Source: Eubacteriales Family XIII. Incertae Sedis bacterium | Lineage (GTDB): Bacteria > Bacillota > Clostridia > Peptostreptococcales > Anaerovoracaceae | DNA: 11,362 bases | Direction: 5' to 3' | Assembly (NCBI GenBank): GCA_031287295.1 | Contig: JAITTH010000027.1 | Coordinates: forward strand, 1-11,362 | In this document: positions 5,731 to 11,362 of the stretch, piece after piece | Numbering within the stretch: the first letter of the stretch is position 1 | Layout: each line of letters starts with the position of its first letter | The notes under the pieces: generated by a model | The model's input: the letters and a program-made list of their open reading frames with translations, nothing else | Told to the model about the DNA's origin: nothing | Database searches by the model: none | Translations under genes and position numbers: made by a program

Positions 5731-6765
5731 TTACTTGGAAATTGCGGCTTCCGTTGTCGCCTTTACGGATATGATTCCGGTTTCGGCGTTGTATTCTACA
5801 CGGTCCTCATCGAATTTGATTTTCGCATCTTTTCTCAATTGTGTGAGCGCCTCTTCAAAATGCGAGGTTTGAAGGATATTCGAGATCGTGGTTTTCGCTT
5901 GTTCCAGTGACTGTGCCTGTTCCTCAATGACATCACCGGTCGCCAGGATGATGTGGAATCCATATTCGCTTTCGACAACCTCACTAAGCGCGCCATTGGT
6001 TAAGGAAAAAGCAACATCGTCAAAAGCAGTGCCCCAAACTCCTTTTGTAATCGAACCCATATTACCTCCCACGGTATTGCTTGCCGGATCGATGCTGAAT
6101 TCATTGGCAAGTGCGGCAAAATCTTCGCCGTCGAGTATGCGTTGACGCACTTCTTCAATCTGTGCGCGTACCGCTTCGTCGTGCGTAGAATCGCCCATCA
6201 TGATCTGACTGACAGAAATCGAAGAAGGGGTGACAAATTCGGCTTTATGCTCATCATAATACTCGGAAATTTCCTTGTCGCTCACCGGGGTATCCAGATT
6301 GACTTGCTTTTGATATTCCTGGTTGTAGAACTGAGCTTCAAAGACGATACGAAGCGTATCTTCTGAGATATGATTGTCTTCGAGTTGCTTCTGAACGTCC
6401 GGCGTTTCGAGGGCATTTGCAATTTGTTCATCGACCAGCTTTTTGATTTCATCCGTAATGACCGTGATATCTTTGCTTTCAAAATAGGCTTTGATCAGTC
6501 TGTCCTCCACAAGATACGATAACATGGAAGTTTCCAGATTTGCCTTCAAGGCCGCGTCCAGGGTGCTATAATCCATGCCGTATTGCAAAGCCACAAAGGC
6601 AGCCATCTGATCGACTTGATCGAGTGTGATTTCGGTTCCGTCTACTGTGACAAAGATGTCTTTCTTTTCTCCGCAACCCGCGAGCGAGAACAATCCGACA
6701 AAGACAATGACCAGACAACATACTGAAACGAAAATTTTAGACGACATTTTTTCTTTTTTGAACAT
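5731..6765 (-). CDS. PrsA/SurA-like peptidylprolyl isomerase lipoprotein
   Basis: A 344-residue exported foldase. Residues 1-30 form a lipoprotein signal peptide: a lysine-rich start, a hydrophobic core and the lipobox LAGC with Cys31 as the lipidation site. The chaperone region that follows is rich in charged residues and includes a SurA_N-like helical segment. A parvulin (PpiC) domain spans about 180-275, recognised by SVSQIMM, GEDFAALANEFS, GGNMGSITKG and YGFHIILATG. It would fold secreted proteins outside the membrane. The ATG at 6765 is chosen because AAGGAAGG lies about 8 nt upstream. A GTG at 6801 overlaps the mfd stop as GTGA and would add 12 residues, but no SD precedes it. A candidate promoter sits in the 3' end of mfd. 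The later genes of the run follow on the same strand. Confidence 0.88.
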   Translation of the reverse strand: MFKKEKMSSKIFVSVCCLVIVFVGLFSLAGCGEKKDIFVTVDGTEITLDQVDQMAAFVALQYGMDYSTLDAALKANLETSMLSYLVEDRLIKAYFESKDITVITDEIKKLVDEQIANALETPDVQKQLEDNHISEDTLRIVFEAQFYNQEYQKQVNLDTPVSDKEISEYYDEHKAEFVTPSSISVSQIMMGDSTHDEAVRAQIEEVRQRILDGEDFAALANEFSIDPASNTVGGNMGSITKGVWGTAFDDVAFSLTNGALSEVVESEYGFHIILATGDVIEEQAQSLEQAKTTISNILQTSHFEEALTQLRKDAKIKFDEDRVEYNAETGIISVKATTEAAISK

Positions 6766-6797
6766 TCGATATACCTTCCTTTTCTTTTCTGAAGTTT

Positions 6798-9700
6798 TCA
6801 CGACTTATTATAGCACGCTTTGTCACAGGAGGCTAAGAACTCTGCCAATTCGCTGAGAACTTCGCCGTCGATGCTCCCGTCCCGAATGTTCCCGATCGGA
6901 AAACGCAAAACAGGCTTTAGGGTTCCGGTTATGCGCAGGTTGGGATAGGCGACAGCCGCCTCTGCGATCTTTTCAATCGGGAACGATGCCGCGCTGGCAT
7001 AAACAAAAACGATGGCAGCATTTTCTGCGTAAATGCGTTCGATTCCGGCCTTCTGCGCAAGATGGCGAAGCAGCGCGGCATAGGCGAGCGTACGCACGCA
7101 TTCGGGCACGGCTCCGTAGCGATCTTCGAGTTCCGAGAGCGTTTCGGAAAGATCGCCCAATGACGACACCATGGCGATATTTTTGTAAGCCTGCAATTTC
7201 AATATTTCATCGGCAATGAAGGAATCCGGAACATAGGCATCCAGCGGTAGATCGAGCTGTACGTCACGATCCTCTTGTTCTTCGCGTTCTCCGGCAAGTT
7301 CCGCAACGGCATCTTCCACCATACGGCAATACAATTCGTAACCCACGGCAACCATATGACCGGATTGTTCCGACCCGAGCAGATTTCCCGCCCCGCGAAT
7401 TTCAAGGTCGCGCACAGCAATTTTGAACCCGGCACCAAACTCTGTGAACTCGCGAATCGTACGCAGACGCTTTGTCGCAACTTCGGAGAGAACCTTCCCT
7501 CTTCTGTAGAGAAAATAGGCGAATGCCACACGATTGCTGCGTCCTACGCGCCCACGCAACTGATAGAGCTGAGAAAGCCCAAAATGATCTGCTTCTAAAA
7601 TGAGGATGGTGTTCACATTCGGAATGTCCAGCCCCGATTCGATGATGGTCGTGGCGACAAGGACATCAAATTTCTTGTCGATGAAATCCATCATGCGGTT
7701 TTCGAGTTCGACTTCGTTCATTCTGCCGTGCCCTGCTTCGACCTTCGCTTCCGGCACAAGTTTTCTGATGTTTGCGACGATGCGTTCGATGCCGCCAATC
7801 TTTCGGACAACGACAAAAACCTGTCCTTTTCGCGCCAATTCTCGCCGAATCGTCTCTCGGATAATCTCTTCGTTTTCTTCCATAACATAGGTCTGAATGG
7901 GGTAGCGATCCAGCGGTGGCTCTTCAATGACATCCATGTCGCGAATGCTCATGAGGGACAGGTGGAGCGTACGCGGAATGGGTGTTGCCGTAAGCGTAAG
8001 CACATCTACATTCGTTTTGAGTTGTTTGATTTTTTCTTTCTGTCGTACCCCGAATCGTTGCTCTTCATCCACGACGAGCAGCCCCAAATCGCGAAATTTC
8101 ACGTCGTTGGAAAGCAGCCGATGCGTTCCGATCACGATATCGACCTGCCCTTTTTCGATTTGCCGAACCACTTCCTTTTGTTCCGTTTCCGTACGAAACC
8201 GCGATAGAATATCGACCTTGAGCGGAAAATCGCGCAGTCGTTCTGTGAAAGTGATAAAATGCTGATTCGCAAGAATGGTCGTGGGAACCAAAACCGCAGC
8301 TTGTTTCCCTTCGATCGCACACTTAAACACGGCGCGAAGTGCAACCTCGGTCTTTCCGTAACCGACATCGCCACAAAGCAGCCGATCCATGGCAATCGGT
8401 CTTTCCATATCTTGCTTAATCGCCTGAATGCTACGCAGCTGATCTTCGGTTTCTTCATAGGGAAATTTCTCTTCAAACTCCGCTTGCCAAACGGTGTCCG
8501 GCGAAAACGCATGACCCTTTACGGTGAGGCGTGCTGCGGAAAGCTGCGCGATTTCTTTTGCCATTTCTGCAATGTCCGCCTTCGCCCGTGCCTTCGCATT
8601 CTTCCATTCCGATCCGGACAGTTTGTGCACACGCGGAGAAACCTCCCCGCCCCCGATATATTTCTGAAGAAGAGACATCTGCTCGACAGGAACATAGAGC
8701 AGGTCGCTTCCCGCATATTGTAATTTGAGATAGTCGCGGCGTTTCCCTTGCACCGTAAGTTGATGAATGCCCGCATATTTCCCGATGCCATGACCTTCGT
8801 GCACAACATAGTCGCCGGGACGTATGTCTGCGAAGGATCGAATGGGCGCTTTATTCTTGCTCCCTTCGCTCGATTTGCGACGACGACGTTTTTCCCCCCG
8901 GAAAATATCGCCATCCCAAAGCCATACTTTTTTCTCGTTCGTGAGTTCCATTCCCCCGGCAAGGTTGCCCCGAACGAGATGTATCGCCTCCGAAAGCTTC
9001 TCATGCGAAAGCAGTTCCCGCAGATTTTCAATGCGTTCTTCGGAACCACAAACGATGGTCATGTCAAAGCCAAGTTTGTGATATCGTTTCAATTCCGATT
9101 TCAGAAGTTCCAGATACCCACCAAAACTTGGGGGCCTGCGTCCTTCGTATCGGTGACACTCGGTGATGGATGGAAACATCTTTGGAGGATCGTCGGTTGG
9201 GGTAAAAACAATGGCCTTGCGTTTTGCCGACAAAATTTCCAGATCGTTTACACCGGGTAGCGTTTTGCTGTCGTCGGAAACCACATAACCTTGCTCTAAA
9301 AACCGGTCGAAATCTTCTTGTCCTTCTTGCTCCGCAAGTCGCGTCGTTTCAAAGATGCGATCCGGATCGACGACCGCAAGCAGTCCATTCTCCGGCAAAT
9401 AGTCGGCAAGATCGGCAGGGCTGTCGGTAAAATATTTGACAAAATGCTCTAAGATGCGACGATTGATTCCGGTCTCCACAGCCTCTCTTACGGCAGCGAG
9501 GCGATTTTTGAGCGCACTTCGAACCTCACCGTCTGCTTTTTCCCCGGCAGCTTCGTAAACCGCCGAAATCCGATTCAGGGCAGCCTGTTTCTCCTCTGAA
9601 TCCGTCAAAAACTCTGATGCGGGATAAATGCGACAACGATCGAGGGAGCCCATTGAAAGCTGACTCTCGGCATCGTAGGTACGAATTGCTTCAACAGTGT

Positions 9701-10238
9701 CTCCGAAGAATTCAATGCGATAAGGATCTTGTGTATTCGGGGGAAAGATGTCCAAAATATCGCCGCGAAGACCAAACGTCCCTTTTTCTTCGACGAGGGA
9801 AACGCGCTCATAGCCCAACTCGACCAGAGCACTTTTCAACGCGTCCGGGCTCGCTTCTTCGTTCACAGCAAAGTCGATGGTTCCTTTGAGAAACGCTTCC
9901 GGTGGCAGGAGTTTTTTCAACGCAGCAGAAACCGGGGCAAGGACCACTGCACCCGGTTCGCTTCGCAACGCAATCATCGCAGAGAGGCGCGCATTGAGGT
10001 CGCTCCGGCTTTTCGCTTCAAAATTCATAAAGGTCGGCTCCGCCTCCGGCAAAAGATGAATTCGGCGGTGGAGAAAAAACCGGAGATTTTTCGCGATATC
10101 CACACCCCATTCAAAGGATGGCACGAGAATGAGGCACGTAGGTGCCGGACGATTGCCCTTCTCGAGAAATTCCGCGAGAACCGGTGTTATCTGAAATTCA
10201 GATAATCCGGAGATATGAATCTTCTTTCGATCAGCCAT
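6798..10238 (-). CDS. mfd: Transcription-repair coupling factor Mfd
   Basis: A 1146-residue ATP-driven DNA translocase that removes RNA polymerase stalled at lesions and recruits UvrA. Length is as in the family (E. coli 1148). Domains in order: a UvrB-like N-terminal module (about 1-350); the RNA polymerase-interacting domain with RPGDYVVHEGHGIGKYAG near 474-490; RecG-like motor motifs with Walker A GDVGYGKT (Lys629), motif II DEEQ (724-727), TATPIPRT, and QLRGRVGRS; the TRG region with RDLEIRGAGNLLGSEQSGH near 945-965; and the C-terminal autoinhibitory domain. All motor motifs are intact. The ATG at 10238 overlaps the pth stop by 8 nt (ATGGCTGA) without a clear SD, so translation is probably coupled to pth. 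The gene ends in TGA, overlapping a GTG upstream of the lipoprotein start. Confidence 0.97.
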   Translation of the reverse strand: MADRKKIHISGLSEFQITPVLAEFLEKGNRPAPTCLILVPSFEWGVDIAKNLRFFLHRRIHLLPEAEPTFMNFEAKSRSDLNARLSAMIALRSEPGAVVLAPVSAALKKLLPPEAFLKGTIDFAVNEEASPDALKSALVELGYERVSLVEEKGTFGLRGDILDIFPPNTQDPYRIEFFGDTVEAIRTYDAESQLSMGSLDRCRIYPASEFLTDSEEKQAALNRISAVYEAAGEKADGEVRSALKNRLAAVREAVETGINRRILEHFVKYFTDSPADLADYLPENGLLAVVDPDRIFETTRLAEQEGQEDFDRFLEQGYVVSDDSKTLPGVNDLEILSAKRKAIVFTPTDDPPKMFPSITECHRYEGRRPPSFGGYLELLKSELKRYHKLGFDMTIVCGSEERIENLRELLSHEKLSEAIHLVRGNLAGGMELTNEKKVWLWDGDIFRGEKRRRRKSSEGSKNKAPIRSFADIRPGDYVVHEGHGIGKYAGIHQLTVQGKRRDYLKLQYAGSDLLYVPVEQMSLLQKYIGGGEVSPRVHKLSGSEWKNAKARAKADIAEMAKEIAQLSAARLTVKGHAFSPDTVWQAEFEEKFPYEETEDQLRSIQAIKQDMERPIAMDRLLCGDVGYGKTEVALRAVFKCAIEGKQAAVLVPTTILANQHFITFTERLRDFPLKVDILSRFRTETEQKEVVRQIEKGQVDIVIGTHRLLSNDVKFRDLGLLVVDEEQRFGVRQKEKIKQLKTNVDVLTLTATPIPRTLHLSLMSIRDMDVIEEPPLDRYPIQTYVMEENEEIIRETIRRELARKGQVFVVVRKIGGIERIVANIRKLVPEAKVEAGHGRMNEVELENRMMDFIDKKFDVLVATTIIESGLDIPNVNTILILEADHFGLSQLYQLRGRVGRSNRVAFAYFLYRRGKVLSEVATKRLRTIREFTEFGAGFKIAVRDLEIRGAGNLLGSEQSGHMVAVGYELYCRMVEDAVAELAGEREEQEDRDVQLDLPLDAYVPDSFIADEILKLQAYKNIAMVSSLGDLSETLSELEDRYGAVPECVRTLAYAALLRHLAQKAGIERIYAENAAIVFVYASAASFPIEKIAEAAVAYPNLRITGTLKPVLRFPIGNIRDGSIDGEVLSELAEFLASCDKACYNKS
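6807..6815 (-). promoter_or_regulatory. Extended -10 promoter candidate inside the mfd 3' end
   Basis: The minus strand reads TGCTATAAT, a perfect TATAAT (6812-6807) with a TGn extension. No good -35 hexamer lies 16-18 bp upstream (the best is TTAGCC), which is tolerable for extended -10 promoters. Transcription would start near 6800, about 35 nt before the lipoprotein ATG at 6765. The motif is also codons for Cys-Tyr-Asn near the Mfd C-terminus, so it could be chance. Confidence 0.5.
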
Positions 10239-10815
10239 TGTATCGATTCATTGCAGTGTCAACACCATCTTCTAAAATCGAGAGCACCGCATTTGCCGCT
10301 CGCTCATAAACATCTGCCATTTCCGATTGTTCTGCAGATGTGAAACGTCCAAGAACAAAGTCAATCAAGGAAATTTCCCCTCGATCTGCTCCGATTCCGA
10401 TGCGAACCCGCAAAAAAGCACCCCCGATTCGCCCGACAATCGAACGCATTCCGTTGTGTGATCCTGCGCTCCCCTCTTTTCGTATGCGCACCTTTCCCAT
10501 AGGAATATCGATGTCATCGTAAATGACAACAAGATCGCCGGGATCGACGTTGTGATACCGTAACAAGGAAATGACACTGTCGCCGGACGCATTCATGTAC
10601 GTCTGTGGTTTCACAAGAAAAACCTTTATGTTCTTCACTTTCGTTTCTCCAAGGAGTGCCTTGTGTTTGCTTTTCCAGTTGGTAACGCCAAGTTTTTCGG
10701 CAAGCCGATCTATGACACAAAATCCGGCATTGTGCCGTGTTTTTTCATATTTCGCCCCCGGATTTCCAAGTCCGACAATAATGAAGGTACGTTTGTTTTC
10801 TTTTCTGAATAACAT
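10231..10815 (-). CDS. pth: Peptidyl-tRNA hydrolase
   Basis: A 194-residue cytosolic esterase that frees tRNA from prematurely released peptidyl-tRNA. Family motifs are complete: GLGNPG with Asn18, TRHNAGF with the catalytic His28, YMNASG with Asn75, and YDDIDIPMGK with Asp100, followed by GSAGSHNGMRSI. The ATG at 10815, 7 nt after the prs stop, is chosen because it gives the usual family length. An ATG at 10854 would overlap prs by 32 nt and add 13 residues with no SD. No strong SD precedes 10815 either, so translation probably depends on ribosomes finishing prs. Downstream it overlaps mfd by 8 nt. The prs-pth-mfd order resembles that of Bacillus and many other Firmicutes, although there ctc and fin lie among these genes; here none intervenes. 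Confidence 0.95.
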   Translation of the reverse strand: MLFRKENKRTFIIVGLGNPGAKYEKTRHNAGFCVIDRLAEKLGVTNWKSKHKALLGETKVKNIKVFLVKPQTYMNASGDSVISLLRYHNVDPGDLVVIYDDIDIPMGKVRIRKEGSAGSHNGMRSIVGRIGGAFLRVRIGIGADRGEISLIDFVLGRFTSAEQSEMADVYERAANAVLSILEDGVDTAMNRYNG

Positions 10816-10822
10816 AACCGAT

Positions 10823-11362
10823 TTATACAGAGAACAGCTTGCTGACGGAGCCATGTGTATGAATATTCATCATGGCTTCCGAGAAAATTTGCGCGACAGA
10901 GACCATCTTAATCTTATCGATTTTTTTATGGTCCGGAATCGGTACCGTGTTTAAGAAGAGCAGCTCCTTAATCGCCGACGATTCAATGCGCTCAATCGCC
11001 TTTCCGGAGAGAATTCCGTGCGTCGCACAGGCATAGACGGACTCCGCCCCCACCTCCTTGAGCGCGTTGGCAGCATTGGTAATCGTACCCGCCGTATCGA
11101 TCATATCATCCACGAGAATGCAGGTTTTCCCCGCAATATCTCCGATGATGTTCATGACTTCACTTTCATTCGCCTTCTGGCGCCGCTTATCGATGATGGC
11201 AATCGGTGCATCGAACGGCTGTGCCATATTGCGTGCACGTGTCACACTGCCGTGGTCGGGCGAAACAATCACAATGTCTTTCAGTTTCTTTTGGCGAAAA
11301 TGGCGCACCAGAATCGGAATTCCAAAAAGATGATCCACCGGAATGTTAAAATAACCTTGTAT
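10823..11362 (-). CDS. prs: Ribose-phosphate pyrophosphokinase (5'-truncated by the window)
   Basis: The last 179 residues of PRPP synthetase, which makes phosphoribosyl pyrophosphate from ribose 5-phosphate and ATP for nucleotide, histidine and NAD synthesis. The frame runs open to the right edge, beginning IQGYFNIPVDHLFG, the usual start of the second half of the enzyme. The GTG at 11338 is therefore an internal valine, not a start. Other landmarks are SPDHGSVTRARNMA, the KRRQKANE segment and the PRPP-binding loop VDDMIDTAGTI. The TAA at 10823 is 7 nt before pth. The N-terminal half, the ribosome binding site and the operon promoter lie outside the window. Confidence 0.96.
   Translation of the reverse strand: MQGYFNIPVDHLFGIPILVRHFRQKKLKDIVIVSPDHGSVTRARNMAQPFDAPIAIIDKRRQKANESEVMNIIGDIAGKTCILVDDMIDTAGTITNAANALKEVGAESVYACATHGILSGKAIERIESSAIKELLFLNTVPIPDHKKIDKIKMVSVAQIFSEAMMNIHTHGSVSKLFSV

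Noticed and set aside
8748..9260. Plus-strand open frame of 170 codons opposite mfd
   Set aside because: Mfd is intact and well conserved here; the antisense frame has no recognisable domain and low-complexity patches.
10813..10854. Longer Pth starting at 10854
   Set aside because: It would overlap prs by 32 nt and add residues not found in the family, with no SD. The 10815 start gives normal length.

Overview
The window carries conserved housekeeping genes of a low-to-moderate GC Gram-positive bacterium, most likely a member of the Clostridia or a related Firmicutes class. The evidence is gene content and order (prs-pth-mfd followed by a SpoVB/YabM-type flippase, as in the Bacillus pth-mfd region), a PrsA-type foldase lipoprotein, a folate ECF transporter S component with a THF riboswitch, strong AGGAGG ribosome binding sites and sigma-A-like promoters. 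The species cannot be named from this sequence.

Left, plus strand (1-1206): an AT-rich leader with a TATAAT box, a 12-bp hairpin and a tetrahydrofolate riboswitch precedes folT (folate transporter S component). rqcP (S4-domain ribosome quality-control protein) follows closely and is probably cotranscribed. The riboswitch expression platform can be read directly: one hairpin buries the folT Shine-Dalgarno sequence and ends in seven Us, and a competing hairpin would free it.

Middle and right, minus strand (11362-1332): a tightly packed run in transcription order prs (5' end outside the window), pth, mfd, a PrsA/SurA-like lipoprotein, a HisC-family aminotransferase, an MtaD-like amidohydrolase, a SpoVB/YabM-type flippase and hup (HU). 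Most junctions overlap or lie a few bases apart, suggesting translational coupling. Candidate internal promoters lie in the 3' end of mfd (for the lipoprotein and downstream genes) and in the 3' end of the flippase gene (for hup). rqcP and hup converge on one long hairpin that works clearly as the hup terminator.

The genes serve core functions: PRPP synthesis, rescue of peptidyl-tRNA and of stalled ribosomes, transcription-coupled repair, extracytoplasmic folding, lipid-linked glycan export, nucleoid structure and folate uptake. I found no mobile element, CRISPR array, tRNA, rRNA or defence system, and no undescribed system. The most interesting parts are the variant THF riboswitch and its switching mechanism, the pairing of rqcP with folT, and the aminotransferase/amidohydrolase pair inside an otherwise conserved block.
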